From: Sphingobium xanthum
Lineage (GTDB): Bacteria; Pseudomonadota; Alphaproteobacteria; Sphingomonadales; Sphingomonadaceae
Assembly: GCF_019737615.1 (NCBI RefSeq)
Contig: NZ_JAHKKS010000005.1
Span: forward strand, 62,001-126,000
Length of the DNA stretch: 64,000 nucleotides
Direction: 5' to 3'
This document shows positions 36,734 through 48,704 of the stretch, in pieces. Under the pieces are notes generated by a model, which did no database searches, was not told where the DNA came from, and saw only the letters and a program-made list of their open reading frames with translations. Each line of letters opens with the position of its first letter. The first letter of the stretch is position 1. The translations under genes and the position numbers were made by a program.

Positions 36734-37996
36734 CTAATATCCGGACTTGAGGGCCGTGATCAGTCGCTGGACCATCGCGCCCGCCCGCGCGCGATGAACG
36801 CGCTGCTCGGCCAAAGGGCGATTCAGCAAATCTTCCCGCTCTTTCGAGGCGTAGAGCGCCAGACCTGTCAGCGTCGTGAACGCAGGGCCGCGATGGGCCT
36901 CGGGCAGCGCATCGAACAGCTTGGGACGGCCGATGCGCACGGCCCGGCCAAGCGAGGTCTGCGCATAGTCGGCAATGCTCTTGAGCTCCGCGCCGCCACC
37001 GGTCAGCACGACCTGGCGGCCGACCGGCGAGTGGAAGCCCATCTCGTCGAGCGCCTTTGAGACCTCGCTCATAAGGCGGCCCAGGCGCTCACAGATCACG
37101 CCGACCAACTCGGCGCGGGTCACGCGCCGCGTCTCGGCCTGCTCGCCACTGCTTGCCGCCGGTGCGATCTCGATGATCTCGCGAAAGTCACGGCGCGACT
37201 GCATGGCCGAACCGTAGAAACACTTCATGCGCTCCGCCTGGCTGCGGCGGATGCCGAAGGCCGAGGCGATGTCGTCCGTGATATCGGCCGCACCGATGGG
37301 GATGGACTTCAAGCCGACGAGCATGCCGCCGATGTGCAGCGAGACGTTGGTGACGCCCGCGCCGAGCTCGACCATGGCAACGCCCAGATCGCGCTCCTCG
37401 TCCGAGAGGCAGGCCGCCGCCGTCGCGACCGGCGCAGCGACAATCGACTGAACGTCGAGATAGGCGCCGCGCACGCTGGTCTCCAGATTGCGCAGCGGGG
37501 CGCCATCGGCCAGCACAACATGGATGTCGACGCCGAGCCTATCGGCATGCAGGCCAAGCGGGCGAGCGACGCCGCGCATACCGTCGATCGTGTAGAGCGT
37601 CGGCTGCGCCTGCAGGATCACCTTGCCGGCGGGATCGATCCGCTCGCGGGCGCGATCATAGAGCGAGTCGATGTCGGCCTGCTCGATGCGGCGATCGCCG
37701 ATCACCATCTCGACCGGCTCGACCTTGCTCTCGACGCTACCGCCCGAGAAGCTGAGCATCACTTTCTCGATATTGGTGCCGGCGACCTTCTCCGCCTGTT
37801 CGACCGTTTCGCGCACGGCCAATTCGGTGCGCTCCATGTCGATGACGAAGCCGCGCCGCACGCCGCGGCTCTCGCGCTGGCCGGTGCCGAGCACGGCAAG
37901 GGTGCCGTCCTCCTGCTTGCGGGCGATGAGCGCGGAGACCTTCCAGGTGCCGATGTCGATCGCGGTGATCAGGCCGTCATTGCGGGGTGCCGCCAT
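36734..37996 (-). CDS. ftsA: Cell division protein FtsA
   Basis: Actin-like ATPase that tethers FtsZ to the inner membrane. 420 residues from ATG 37996. AIDIGTWKVSALIA is phosphate loop 1, VELGAGVTNVSLHIGG is the second phosphate loop, and VVLTGGGAELKSIADYA the adenosine motif. The C-terminal QRLITALKSGY is a short amphipathic helix able to bind membrane. Four bases separate it from the ftsQ stop. Confidence 0.97.
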   Translation of the reverse strand: MAAPRNDGLITAIDIGTWKVSALIARKQEDGTLAVLGTGQRESRGVRRGFVIDMERTELAVRETVEQAEKVAGTNIEKVMLSFSGGSVESKVEPVEMVIGDRRIEQADIDSLYDRARERIDPAGKVILQAQPTLYTIDGMRGVARPLGLHADRLGVDIHVVLADGAPLRNLETSVRGAYLDVQSIVAAPVATAAACLSDEERDLGVAMVELGAGVTNVSLHIGGMLVGLKSIPIGAADITDDIASAFGIRRSQAERMKCFYGSAMQSRRDFREIIEIAPAASSGEQAETRRVTRAELVGVICERLGRLMSEVSKALDEMGFHSPVGRQVVLTGGGAELKSIADYAQTSLGRAVRIGRPKLFDALPEAHRGPAFTTLTGLALYASKEREDLLNRPLAEQRVHRARAGAMVQRLITALKSGY

Positions 37997-38000
37997 CGAA

Positions 38001-38975
38001 TCAGCCTTCCGTTTCTTGCGAGGAGGCCGCAGGCGTTGCCGCCTTGGGCTCGGCACTGCCGGTGGTGACGACCGTATCCGCCTTGGCCGAGGTCACGGCC
38101 GGCGCGTCCGTCTTGCTCTGGCCCGGCGGCAAGCGCAGCACGAAGCGGCTCGGATCGCGCATGTCGAAGCGCAGCACACCGCGGCCGAGCAGACGATCGA
38201 CGCCATCCATGCGCGCGAAATTCACCAGCGCCGCGGCCGCTTCCGCCTCGCCTTCCGGCAGCAGGAGCTGTTCGCCGGACTGGAAGCGCAGATCCCAGCG
38301 GCGATTGCCGATCCAGGTCGCGCCGGCCAGCATGGGCTTGAGCGCAGGAGCCGCGTCCATCAGCTTGGCGAGCGCCTCGGTCTTGCGATTGGCCTGGGGG
38401 CCGACGACCAAAGGCAGATCCGGAATCGAATCCGGATCGACACTGCCGAGCGCAGCGCCGCTTGCATCGATGAGCTTGAGCTGGCCGTCATGCTGCCACA
38501 CCGCGACCGGCTGGCGCTCGACAACCTCGACCACCAGCGCATCGGGCAGGCGGCGCGAGACGCGCGCTTCCTTGACCCAGCCGAGCGTCATGACTTCGGC
38601 GCGCAGCTTGTCGAGATCGACCGAGAGCATCGATCGATCGACATATTTGACCGCGATATCGGAGACCGGCATCTCGTCCATGCGCTCGAGCCCGCGCACT
38701 TCGATCTTGGCGACCGCGAAGCCGGCACGCCCGGCAAGATCGCTGATCTCCGCGCCGACCATCGCAGGCAAGCCGAGGAAGCTCGCCGCGATCCACAGCA
38801 CGGCGGCGACGATCAGGCCGATGAGCCAGGTCATCAGCTTGTGAATCTGCTCCGGGCTGAGCGGGACATAGGAAAGCAGCTGCGTCATCAGGCCCTTGCT
38901 CTGGCGCGGGCGACGGCTCGGCTGGCTCACGCGGCTGCCACGGCCGGATGTGCGCTTGATCGTTGCGGTGCTCAT
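38001..38975 (-). CDS. ftsQ: Cell division protein FtsQ
   Basis: Bitopic inner-membrane divisome protein. 324 residues: a basic cytoplasmic tail (about 1-45), one membrane segment (about 48-68), a POTRA domain (AVAKIEVRGLERMDEMPVSDI) and the FtsQ beta domain (about 150-280) with VVERQPVAVWQHDGQLKLID. A C-terminal Ala/Thr/Lys-rich tail of about 40 residues is disordered. It overlaps the ddl stop by ATGA. Confidence 0.94.
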   Translation of the reverse strand: MSTATIKRTSGRGSRVSQPSRRPRQSKGLMTQLLSYVPLSPEQIHKLMTWLIGLIVAAVLWIAASFLGLPAMVGAEISDLAGRAGFAVAKIEVRGLERMDEMPVSDIAVKYVDRSMLSVDLDKLRAEVMTLGWVKEARVSRRLPDALVVEVVERQPVAVWQHDGQLKLIDASGAALGSVDPDSIPDLPLVVGPQANRKTEALAKLMDAAPALKPMLAGATWIGNRRWDLRFQSGEQLLLPEGEAEAAAALVNFARMDGVDRLLGRGVLRFDMRDPSRFVLRLPPGQSKTDAPAVTSAKADTVVTTGSAEPKAATPAASSQETEG

Positions 38976-39934
38976 CCCTTGTCCCCCTTGGCGGCCAGCG
39001 CGTCGGCGATGATCGCCTCGACCAGCTCGCCGTAACTCATCCCCATATATTTCGCCTGTTCCGGCACCAGGCTGAGCGGCGTCATGCCCGGCTGCGTGTT
39101 GACTTCCAGCAGGAAGAGACCCTCCAGCCCGCGCTCGTCATCCCAGCGGAAGTCCGAGCGCGACGTGCCGGTGCAGCCCAGCAGCTTGTGCGCCCTGAGC
39201 GCGATCGCGAGCATCGCATCGGCAATCTCCTGCGGCACATCGGCAGGGCAGACATGTTCGGTCAGGCCGTCCGTATATTTGGCGTCGTAATCGTAGAAGC
39301 CGCTCTTGGGCTTGAGCTCGGTGACGGCCAGCGCCTTGTCCCCAAGCACGGCCACTGTCAGCTCGCGGCCGCGGATGAAAGGTTCGGCAAGAAGCTCGTC
39401 GAAATCCTGCCACGGCCCCTCAACTTCGCGCCCGATCGGACTGCCGTAATTGCCTTCCGTTGTAACGATGGCAACACCGACGGAACTACCCTCGTTGACC
39501 GGCTTCACCACATAGGGGCGCGGCAGCGGATCGGCGACGAACAGCTCTTCGGACGCCACGACGCGGCCGCCCGGCATGGGAATGCCATGCGGCACGAGAT
39601 GCTGCTTGGTGAGCTGCTTGTCGATCGCGATCACCGACGTGGTGAGGCCGCTATGGGTGTAAGTAATGCCCATGACGTCCATGAGACCCTGCACCGAGCC
39701 GTCCTCGCCGGGGAAGCCGTGCAGCGCGTTGAACACGACATCGGGATTGGCAGCGAGCAGCTTGGCCGGCAGGTCGCGGCCCTCGGCCGGCGTTGCGCCC
39801 ATATCGACCGCCGTCACGGTGTGGCCGCGTTCTTCCAGCGCCTTGACGATGCCTGCACCGCTGCTGAGCGAAACCTCGCGTTCGGACGACCAGCCGCCCA
39901 TCAGAACGGCGACTTTCCAGGGACCGGCACTCAT
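38972..39934 (-). CDS. ddl: D-alanine--D-alanine ligase
   Basis: Ligates two D-alanines with ATP to make the dipeptide added by MurF. 320 residues from ATG 39934. VAVLMGGWSSEREVSLSSG is the N-terminal substrate signature, HGFPGEDGSVQGLM and PVNEGSSVGVAIV the ATP-grasp loops, and LEVNTQPGMTPLSLVP the metal and transition-state residues. It is of DdlB type, as usual inside dcw clusters. Overlaps murB (ATGA). Confidence 0.97.
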   Translation of the reverse strand: MSAGPWKVAVLMGGWSSEREVSLSSGAGIVKALEERGHTVTAVDMGATPAEGRDLPAKLLAANPDVVFNALHGFPGEDGSVQGLMDVMGITYTHSGLTTSVIAIDKQLTKQHLVPHGIPMPGGRVVASEELFVADPLPRPYVVKPVNEGSSVGVAIVTTEGNYGSPIGREVEGPWQDFDELLAEPFIRGRELTVAVLGDKALAVTELKPKSGFYDYDAKYTDGLTEHVCPADVPQEIADAMLAIALRAHKLLGCTGTSRSDFRWDDERGLEGLFLLEVNTQPGMTPLSLVPEQAKYMGMSYGELVEAIIADALAAKGDKG

Positions 39935-40848
39935 GCTGCGCCTCCGGCCCGGCCGACCCGCTGGATTTCCCATTCGAGGGTGATGCCGCTCTCGTCCTTC
40001 ACGCGCCTGCGGACCTCTTCGCCAAGCGCCTCGATGTCCCCACTGGTCGCGTCTCCCATGTTGATGAGGAAATTGGTGTGTCTCTCGCTGACCTGCGCGC
40101 CGCCCAGGGTCAGGCCGCGGCAGCCAGCGCGATCGACGAGGGCCCAGGCCTTCTCGCCGTCCGGATTCTTGAAGGTCGAGCCACCGGTCTTGCTGCGCAG
40201 CGGCTGCGAAGCTTCGCGCGCGGCGGAAATGCGGTCCATCTCCGTCTGCACCGTGTCCGGCGCATCGGGGTGACCCCGGAAGATCGCCGAAACGACCACT
40301 GCGCCCTCGGGCAGGTCGCTGTGCCGATAGGTGTAGCCGAGCGTATCGAGCGGCAGCGTCTTGCGCTCGCCCGAGCGCAGCACAACGTCGCACTCGACGA
40401 GAATGTCCTTCACTTCGCGTCCATAGGCGCCGCCGTTCATGCGCACGAAGCCGCCGACCGTGCCGGGAATGGAGCGGAGAAATTCGAGGCCGCCAATACC
40501 GGCGTCGCGCGCCGTCGAAGAGACGAGGATGCCCGAGGTGCCGCCACCGCAGCGAAGCGTCGTCGCATCGATCTGCTCGACCTGCGCAAAGGCCTTGCCG
40601 AGGCGCACGACCACGCCGGGCACGCCGCCATCGCGCACGATGAGATTGGACCCGAGGCCGAGCGCCATGACCGGCACCGCCGGATCGAGCGCCGCAAGGA
40701 AGTTCGTCAGATCGTCGATGTCTTTCGGCTCGAACAGCCAGTCGGCGACGCCACCGCTCTTGAACCAGACGAGCGGTGCGAGCGGCGCCTGCGCCGTCAG
40801 CTTGCCACGCACGGCGGGCATATCGGCGAGGGTGGTCGTTCCCGTCAC
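39931..40848 (-). CDS. murB: UDP-N-acetylenolpyruvoylglucosamine reductase
   Basis: FAD and NADPH-dependent reduction of UDP-GlcNAc-enolpyruvate to UDP-MurNAc. 305 residues from GTG 40848, overlapping the 72-aa gene (GTGA). Signatures: WFKSGGVADWLFEP, GLGSNLIVRDGGVPGVVVRLG for FAD, GIPGTVGG-type SIPGTVGGFVRMNGGAYG, and KTGGSTFKNP with the proton-donor Ser. The type lacking the extra C-terminal domain (type II) fits the length. Confidence 0.96.
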   Translation of the reverse strand: MTGTTTLADMPAVRGKLTAQAPLAPLVWFKSGGVADWLFEPKDIDDLTNFLAALDPAVPVMALGLGSNLIVRDGGVPGVVVRLGKAFAQVEQIDATTLRCGGGTSGILVSSTARDAGIGGLEFLRSIPGTVGGFVRMNGGAYGREVKDILVECDVVLRSGERKTLPLDTLGYTYRHSDLPEGAVVVSAIFRGHPDAPDTVQTEMDRISAAREASQPLRSKTGGSTFKNPDGEKAWALVDRAGCRGLTLGGAQVSERHTNFLINMGDATSGDIEALGEEVRRRVKDESGITLEWEIQRVGRAGGAA

Positions 40849-41062
40849 AGACGCCCGTTCCAGAAATTCATCCACTGGTCGAACAGATCGTTCTGCGCCT
40901 TGCTCGCGCGATTGACCGCCTCGCCCATGTCGAGCGCGGCGCTGGCAACGTCTGCCTGCTTCTGCGCGGCGGTCATCATGCCGCGCGCCATCTCCAGGCT
41001 CTTGCCGTGAACCTCGATCATGCGTTCCTGCATTTCGAGGCCGATGCGCATCAGCTCCCACA

Positions 41063-41063
<1 letters not shown>
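40845..41063 (-). CDS. 72-residue helical protein embedded in the dcw cluster
   Basis: Not recognised. MWELMRIGLEMQERM opens a single long amphipathic helix (about 2-55, many Met, Glu, Ala and Lys) followed by ALDMGEAVNRASKAQNDLF and a C-terminal DQWMNFWNGRL. There is no membrane segment or signal. It shares one base with the murC stop (TGATG) and four with the murB start (GTGA), so it is locked into the translation chain. A coiled-coil partner of a Mur ligase or divisome protein is possible but unproven. Start from ATG 41063; the alternative starts upstream lie inside murC. Confidence 0.72.
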
Positions 41064-42486
<1,423 letters not shown>

Positions 42487-42490
<4 letters not shown>

Positions 42491-43650
42491 GCGGACGCTC
42501 CTGCGAGGCCGCTCAAGGACAGCTCCTCGACACGCACGGTGTCGATGGTCTGGGGCGCGGGGCTGAAGCTCTCGATCAAATCGCACATGTCCTTCACGGC
42601 ATCGGGCAGGCCGCAAGCTTTGGCGCGCGCGGCGGCATTCTGGAGCGCGCCCGGCTCCATGGCGAGCTTCTGCATCTGCTTGGCGAGCTCGGCCGGCGTG
42701 AACCTGGGCTGCGGGATCAGGCGCGCCCCGCCGGTCTTGGCCATTTCGCGGGCATTCCAGGTCTGGTGATCGTCGGTCGCGATCGGCAGCGGGATCAGGA
42801 TCGCAGGGCGACCTGCGACGGTGAGCTCCGCGATGGTCGAGGCCCCGGCCCGCGCGATGACGAGATGCGACCAGCCGAGCTTGGTCGGCATGTCCTCGAT
42901 ATAGGTCGCGAGATCGGCCGGGATCTCCATCTCGGCATAGGTCGCACGCACTGCCTCGATATCCTCGACGCGGCATTGCTGCGTCACTTGCAGGCGGCGG
43001 CGCAGACTGATCGGCAACATGGCGAGACCGGCCGGAACCACCTCGGACAGGATGCTGGCGCCGAGACTGCCGCCGGTCACAAGCAGGCGCAGAACGCTCT
43101 CGTCCGAGAAGACCGGGAACGGGTCCTCGCGCAGATCGAGTACCGCCTCGCGCACGGGATTGCCGACGAGATGCGTCTTCTCGGCATGGCGGCGCGAGAG
43201 TTTGCGCACCTCGGGATAGGAGGTCGCGATGGCCGAGACTTTGCCCGCGACCAACCGGTTCACGCGGCCGAGCACGGCATTCTGCTCGTGGATGACTGTC
43301 GGGATCTTCTCGGCGAAGGCGCCCAGCAACGCAGGCAGCGCCGGATAGCCGCCGAAGCCGACGACACAGCTCGGCTCGAACGTCTCGTAGAGGCGCCGTG
43401 CCATGGTCCGGCCCTCGCGGATCGCCTTGAGGCCCTTGATCCAGCCCGAGACGCCACCACTCATGCGGCCGGCCGGCAGGACATGGGTCTGCACATCCTC
43501 GAACAGGCCCGGAATCTTGGTGCCGCGCTCGTCAGTGACCAAGGCAACGCGGTGGCCGCGCGCCATCAGTTCCTGCGCGACGGCGTGGGCGGGGACCATG
43601 TGGCCGCCCGTCCCGCCTGCCGCCAGCACATAGTGGCGGAAAATGCTCAT
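42487..43650 (-). CDS. murG: UDP-N-acetylglucosamine--lipid I N-acetylglucosaminyltransferase
   Basis: Converts lipid I to lipid II at the cytoplasmic face of the membrane. 387 residues from ATG 43650. [15 protein letters not shown] is the lipid I / phosphate-binding loop, [13 protein letters not shown] the second Gly-rich loop, and [17 protein letters not shown] the UDP-GlcNAc site, with [14 protein letters not shown] beside it. Overlaps ftsW (ATGA) and murC (ATGA). Confidence 0.97.
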
Positions 43651-44921
43651 CGGCCGCTCCATGTCATCCCATAGGGTGACCGCGACATATAGGGGTTGCG
43701 CCGGGTGAAGGCCAGCAGCAGGCCGACGCCGCCGCACAACGCGATCATCGACGAACCGCCATAACTGATGAACGGCAGGGTCATACCCTTGGATGGGAAG
43801 ATGTGGATGTTGACGCCCATGTTGATGATCGCCTGCAGCCCCATTTCGATGGCGAGGCCGGCGCTCGCGAGGATGACGAAGCTGTCTTCCTCGTCGAGCA
43901 GGCGCAGCAGCACGCGCACGACGATGGCGAGATAGACCATCGCGATGGCAACGCAGGCGATTAGCCCGAATTCCTCGCCGATCACCGAGAAGATATAGTC
44001 GGTATGCGCCTCGGGCAGGTTGAACTTGGCGCTGCCGCCGCCCGGGCCGACGCCCATCAGGCCGCCATGCGTGATCGTCGCATGCGCGAGCTGGACCTGA
44101 TCCGGGCCTTCAATGGCGTCCTTCACCGGAAAGAGGAAGGCGTCGATACGCTCGCGGCCATTCTCATAGAAGAGGTACATCAGCACGAACAGGCTCAGCG
44201 CGCTGAGACCCACGGTCGTCATGATCCGCATCGAGGCGCCGCCGATGAGCAGCAGCGCCGCCCAGCAGGCGCAGAAGATCACGGTCTGCCCGAAATCGGG
44301 CTGGCGCATCAGCAGCAGCGCGACGATGCCGGTCAGCATGGCGGTGAGCGAGATGACCGGCAGCGAGGGGTCACGCGCGCGCATGGAGAGCAGCCAGGCA
44401 ATGCTGACGACGAACACCGGCTTCAGAAATTCGGACGGCTGGAAGCGAAACATGCCCGCACCGAGCCAGCGCGTGGCACCGTTCACGTTCGTACCGATGA
44501 CAGGAACCAACAGCAGGAACAGGCCGAAGACGATGCTGAGCGCGATCGCGAGGCGGCGCGCCTGCACCCGCGGCAGCATCGAGACGACGATCATGATCGG
44601 AAGGCCGAGCGCGATCCACATGAGCTGGCGATAGAAATAGTAGAGCGGCGCCAGCGTATTTTCCGCGCTCGAGAGCTTGGCGGCGGCGACCGGCGAGGCG
44701 GCCGCCACGGCAACCAGACCGATCGCGATCAGCACGATGATGAGACCGAGCAGGACGCGGTCGATCTCCCAGAACCAGATGGCCAGCGCCGTCCGCTCGC
44801 GCGGCAGGGGCTTGCGCGGACGCGGGCGCAGCGGCGAGAGCGCCATTTCGAGCTGGCCGAGCTTGCCCGGCCGCGGCGCGCCGCCGTCGATCAGGGTGAT
44901 GCCCTCGTCATTGCCGCTCAT
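43647..44921 (-). CDS. ftsW: Peptidoglycan glycosyltransferase FtsW
   Basis: SEDS-family polymerase that builds septal glycan strands with FtsI. 424 residues from ATG 44921, with a cytoplasmic tail of about 50 residues and ten hydrophobic segments. GATRWLGAGMFRFQPSEF precedes the conserved SEFLKP, LRQPDFGQ-type LLMRQPDFGQTVIF carries the catalytic Asp of the family, and the SEDS signature PSKGMTLPFISYGGSS lies near the end. Located between murD and murG as in most dcw clusters. Confidence 0.96.
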   Translation of the reverse strand: MSGNDEGITLIDGGAPRPGKLGQLEMALSPLRPRPRKPLPRERTALAIWFWEIDRVLLGLIIVLIAIGLVAVAAASPVAAAKLSSAENTLAPLYYFYRQLMWIALGLPIMIVVSMLPRVQARRLAIALSIVFGLFLLLVPVIGTNVNGATRWLGAGMFRFQPSEFLKPVFVVSIAWLLSMRARDPSLPVISLTAMLTGIVALLLMRQPDFGQTVIFCACWAALLLIGGASMRIMTTVGLSALSLFVLMYLFYENGRERIDAFLFPVKDAIEGPDQVQLAHATITHGGLMGVGPGGGSAKFNLPEAHTDYIFSVIGEEFGLIACVAIAMVYLAIVVRVLLRLLDEEDSFVILASAGLAIEMGLQAIINMGVNIHIFPSKGMTLPFISYGGSSMIALCGGVGLLLAFTRRNPYMSRSPYGMTWSGR

Positions 44922-46255
44922 GCGCTTTTCCCCGTGTTCATCCTGCCTGCCGCTGCCTCGGCCAGCACCGCGACCGCCGCCGCGAAAGCATCGCCCCGCG
45001 CTTCGAAATCCCGGAACTGATCGAACGAGGCGCAAGCGGGCGACAGCAGCACGACGTCGCCGGGCTGCGCCTGCGCCGCCGCCTCGGCCACGGCCGTCAC
45101 CAGCAGCTCGCATTCCTTCACCGGCACGTTGGCGTCAGCAAGCACGCGCGCGAACAGCGGGCCGGCCTCGCCGATGGTGTAAGCATATGCCACGTTGGGA
45201 AAGGCGGAGACGCATTCGTCGAGATCGTCGCTCTTGGCGAGTCCGCCCAGGATCCAGTGAATGCGCGGGCGATCCAGCTTGGGCCAGGCGGCAAGGGCCG
45301 GTGCCGTCGAGGCGGCATTCGTCGCCTTGCTGTCGTTGACATAGAGGACGCCATCGATCTCGGCGACCCGCTGCATGCGGTGCGGCAGACTCGCATAGCT
45401 TTCGAGCGCCGCGCCGACATTCGCCTCGGAGATGCCGAGCGCTTCGGCGACGGCGACGGCCACCGCCACATTCTGGGCGTTGTGCGGCCCCTGAAGCGCC
45501 GGCCAGCGTGCCTGCGCCGCCGGATCGATCGCGCCGGCGGACACCTGCCGGGCACGCGGCACCTGAGCCGCAACGCGGCGCGTCACCTCATCATCGATCG
45601 CGATCACCGCCGCATGCCCCGGCGACTGCATGACAAACAAGCGCGCCTTGGACGCCACATAATCGTCGAAACCGACATAGCGGTCGAGGTGATCTGGCGT
45701 CACGTTCAGCAGCACGGCCACATCGCAATCGAGATGGAAGCTCAGATCGAGCTGATAGCTGGATAGTTCGAGCACATAGACACCGCCCGCCTGCAGCGGC
45801 TCCTGCGCAAGGATGGGCAGGCCGATATTGCCGCCCATGCGCGTCGGCAGCCCGGCAATGCGAACGATGTGGTGAATGAGCGCCGTCGTGGTCGATTTGC
45901 CATTCGTGCCGGTGATACCGACGACCCGGTGCGGCGGCAGCGTCGGCCGCGCGAGCGAGAAGAGCTCTATATCGCCGATGATCGGCACACCGGCTTCGCG
46001 CGCACGCTGCGCGATCGGATGGCGATTGAGCGGCACGCCGGGCGATACGACGACGGCGTCCAAGCCGGTCAGGTCGAGCTCCAGCGGATCGCCCAGCACG
46101 GCCTTGCCCGCGACCTGCGCCCGCGCATCTTCGCGCTGATCCCAGGCGATGACCCAGGCGCCGCTTGCCGCGAGCGCGTTGACCGTGGCGAGGCCCGAGC
46201 GAGCGAGGCCCAGGACGGCATAGCGCTTGCCGGCAAAGGCGTCGGAGACGATCAT
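44918..46255 (-). CDS. murD: UDP-N-acetylmuramoyl-L-alanine--D-glutamate ligase
   Basis: Adds D-glutamate to UDP-MurNAc-L-Ala. 445 residues from ATG 46255. N-terminal [19 protein letters not shown] loop [22 protein letters not shown] and [10 protein letters not shown] in the central domain, [15 protein letters not shown] and [19 protein letters not shown] in the C-terminal domain. The last motif is specific to MurD. Overlaps mraY and ftsW by ATGA. Confidence 0.97.
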   Translation of the reverse strand: MIVSDAFAGKRYAVLGLARSGLATVNALAASGAWVIAWDQREDARAQVAGKAVLGDPLELDLTGLDAVVVSPGVPLNRHPIAQRAREAGVPIIGDIELFSLARPTLPPHRVVGITGTNGKSTTTALIHHIVRIAGLPTRMGGNIGLPILAQEPLQAGGVYVLELSSYQLDLSFHLDCDVAVLLNVTPDHLDRYVGFDDYVASKARLFVMQSPGHAAVIAIDDEVTRRVAAQVPRARQVSAGAIDPAAQARWPALQGPHNAQNVAVAVAVAEALGISEANVGAALESYASLPHRMQRVAEIDGVLYVNDSKATNAASTAPALAAWPKLDRPRIHWILGGLAKSDDLDECVSAFPNVAYAYTIGEAGPLFARVLADANVPVKECELLVTAVAEAAAQAQPGDVVLLSPACASFDQFRDFEARGDAFAAAVAVLAEAAAGRMNTGKSA

Positions 46256-47322
46256 CGCAGCTTGAGAGTCGCCAGCCCGGCCAGCGCGAGCACGAAGGAG
46301 ACGATCCAGAAGCGGACGACCACCGTGGTTTCGGGCCAGCCAAGTTGCTCGAAATGGTGATGGATCGGCGCCATCCGAAAGACGCGCTTGCCCGTCCGCT
46401 TGTAGACGAACACCTGGATGATGACGGACAGCGCCTCGACCACGAACAGGCCGCCGACGATCGCCAGGACGATCTCGTGATGCGTGGCGACGGCGATGAC
46501 GCCGATGGTGCCGCCCAATGCGAGACTGCCGGTGTCGCCCATGAAGACGGCTGCGGGCGGCGCGTTGAACCAGAGGAAGGCGAGACAGGCGCCGATCATT
46601 GCGCCGCACAGGATGATGAGATCACCGGCGCCCGGCACATGGGGAATGCCGAGATAGGCGGCATAGTCGGCGCGGCCGACAAGATAGGCAAAGGCCATGA
46701 ACGCCATGCAGGCGATGATCACAGGCATGGTGGCGAGACCGTCGAGCCCGTCGGTCAGGTTCACGGCATTGCCGAAGGCGACGATCACGAAAGCGCCGAA
46801 AATATAATAGAAATAGCTCAGATCCAGCGCGCCGCCGCTCCAGAACGGCAGATAGAGCAATGTGCCGTTGCGGCTGACGATCAGCCAGGTGGCAAGGCCC
46901 GCAATGGCGAACTCGGCGAGCAGCCGCATGCGCGCGGAAAGCCCCTTGTGACTCGCCTTGGTCACCTTGTCATAATCGTCCATGAAGCCGATCGCACCGA
47001 ACCCCAGGGTCACGATGAGGCAGGCCCAGATGTAGATGGACGCGACGTTCATCCAGAGCAGCACCGAACAGACGAGCGCCGTCAGGATCATGAGACCGCC
47101 CATGGTCGGCGTACCGCGCTTGGCGAGATGCGTCTGCGGGCCGTCGGTGCGGATCGGCTGCCCCTTGCCCTGGCGGATGCGCAGCCAGCCGATGAACTTC
47201 GGTCCGATGATGAGGCCGATGATGAGCGCCGTGAAGATCGCCGCGCCTGCGCGGAACGTCAGATAGCGGATCAGATTGAGGACGCCGGGGAAATTGAGCT
47301 GATCGGCAAGCCAGTAAAGCAT
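46252..47322 (-). CDS. mraY: Phospho-N-acetylmuramoyl-pentapeptide transferase
   Basis: Transfers phospho-MurNAc-pentapeptide to undecaprenyl phosphate to make lipid I. 356 residues with ten hydrophobic segments. [22 protein letters not shown] (metal-binding Asp pair), [13 protein letters not shown] (catalytic Asp) and [11 protein letters not shown] are canonical; [15 protein letters not shown] is the MraY histidine loop. Overlaps murF by one base (TGATG) and murD by ATGA. Confidence 0.98.
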   Translation of the reverse strand: MLYWLADQLNFPGVLNLIRYLTFRAGAAIFTALIIGLIIGPKFIGWLRIRQGKGQPIRTDGPQTHLAKRGTPTMGGLMILTALVCSVLLWMNVASIYIWACLIVTLGFGAIGFMDDYDKVTKASHKGLSARMRLLAEFAIAGLATWLIVSRNGTLLYLPFWSGGALDLSYFYYIFGAFVIVAFGNAVNLTDGLDGLATMPVIIACMAFMAFAYLVGRADYAAYLGIPHVPGAGDLIILCGAMIGACLAFLWFNAPPAAVFMGDTGSLALGGTIGVIAVATHHEIVLAIVGGLFVVEALSVIIQVFVYKRTGKRVFRMAPIHHHFEQLGWPETTVVVRFWIVSFVLALAGLATLKLR

Positions 47323-48704
47323 CAGGCGACCTCGCTCATCGCAAGCTTCTCGATCAGCTTCGACAGGCCGACACTGTTCGATCCCTTGACGAGGATCACG
47401 TCGCCATTCGCAAGGCGACCGGGCACGAATTCCAGCACTTCGCTCACATCCTTCGCCCGCTCGACAGGCACATCGCCGGCCAGCGCATCGGCCAGCGGGG
47501 CCATCTCGTCGCCGACGAGCACGGCGAGGCCGACATTCGCCTCCTTGACCGCATCCGCGAGACCGGCATGCAGGCTCTCGGACAGGCCGCCCAGTTCCTT
47601 CATGGCGCCAAGCACGGCAATGCGCCGGCCGGCGCGCTCCTCGCCGAGCTGATGCAGGGTCGCCGCCATGGAGGCCGGGTTAGCATTATAGGCCTCGTCG
47701 ATCAGCAACGCTTCGCCGCCATCGGCCGTGCGCAGCTTGCGACGGGCGCCGCGGCCCGGAAGTCCGGCCATTTCGGCAAGCGCGAGACCTGCCTGTGCGA
47801 GATCGCCGCCGACCGCCTCGACCGCCGACAACACGGCGAGCGCATTGTTGACCCAATGACGCCCGCGCATCGCGACGGTGAAGCTGAGGCGCGCCGTGCG
47901 CAGCTGCGCCGTCACCAGCGTGCCGCCGCGCTCCGCCGGCATCTCCTCGACGACGCGGACATCGGCCCCGTCGCCCGCGCCGAACGTGACGACGCGCCCG
48001 GCATAGCGGGTCGCGATGTTGTAGAGCAGCGCGACATGCGGCGAATCATAGGGGATGATCGCCGTGCCGTCCGGGATCAGGCCTTCGAAAATCTCGGCCT
48101 TGGCCTCGGCGATCTTCTCCTCGCTGCCGAAATATTCGATATGCGCCGGCGCGATCGTCGTCACGATGGCGACATGCGGCCGGACCATCCGGGTCAATGT
48201 GCGCAGCTCGCCCGCATGGTTCATGCCCATCTCGAACACGCCGAACCGGGTTTCGACCGGCATGCGGGCGAGACTGAGCGGCACGCCCACATGATTGTTG
48301 TAGCTCTTGAGCGAGCGATGCGCCGCGCCGAAGCTCATCCTCTCAAGCGCTCTGAAGAGTGCTTCCTTAGTTCCTGTCTTCCCGGCCGATCCGGTGACGC
48401 CGATGATCTTCGCCGCCGTACGATCCCGCGATGCCTTGCCGAGCGCATCGAGACCCCGCGTCGTGTCGGCGACCTTGACAAACGGCCCGTTGACGTCGCG
48501 GTCGACCAGCAAGCCGCCCGCGCCCGCCGCCAGGGCTTTGGGAATGAAATCGTGGCCGTCGGCATTTTCGCCCTTCAGCGCCACGAACAGATCGCCCGGC
48601 GTCACCTCGCGGCTGTCGAAGGCGACGCCGGTCACCTCGAACGGCGATGAGGCCTTGCCGCCCGTCGCTTCGGCCAGCGCCTGTGACGTCCAGAGCGGGC
48701 TCAT
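47322..48704 (-). CDS. murF: UDP-N-acetylmuramoyl-tripeptide--D-alanyl-D-alanine ligase
   Basis: Adds D-Ala-D-Ala to UDP-MurNAc-tripeptide. 460 residues from ATG 48704 (an ATG at 48713 would add three). The chosen start overlaps the murE stop as ATGA. ATP loop [13 protein letters not shown], substrate segment [29 protein letters not shown] with the carbamylated-Lys region, and [15 protein letters not shown] in the C-terminal domain. Confidence 0.96.
   Translation of the reverse strand: MSPLWTSQALAEATGGKASSPFEVTGVAFDSREVTPGDLFVALKGENADGHDFIPKALAAGAGGLLVDRDVNGPFVKVADTTRGLDALGKASRDRTAAKIIGVTGSAGKTGTKEALFRALERMSFGAAHRSLKSYNNHVGVPLSLARMPVETRFGVFEMGMNHAGELRTLTRMVRPHVAIVTTIAPAHIEYFGSEEKIAEAKAEIFEGLIPDGTAIIPYDSPHVALLYNIATRYAGRVVTFGAGDGADVRVVEEMPAERGGTLVTAQLRTARLSFTVAMRGRHWVNNALAVLSAVEAVGGDLAQAGLALAEMAGLPGRGARRKLRTADGGEALLIDEAYNANPASMAATLHQLGEERAGRRIAVLGAMKELGGLSESLHAGLADAVKEANVGLAVLVGDEMAPLADALAGDVPVERAKDVSEVLEFVPGRLANGDVILVKGSNSVGLSKLIEKLAMSEVA

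Noticed and set aside
47322..48704. MurF ATP loop reads GSAGKTGTK instead of GKTTTK
   Set aside because: The Gly-x-x-Gly-Lys-Thr core is intact and, as I recall, the GKTGTK form is common in alphaproteobacterial MurF.
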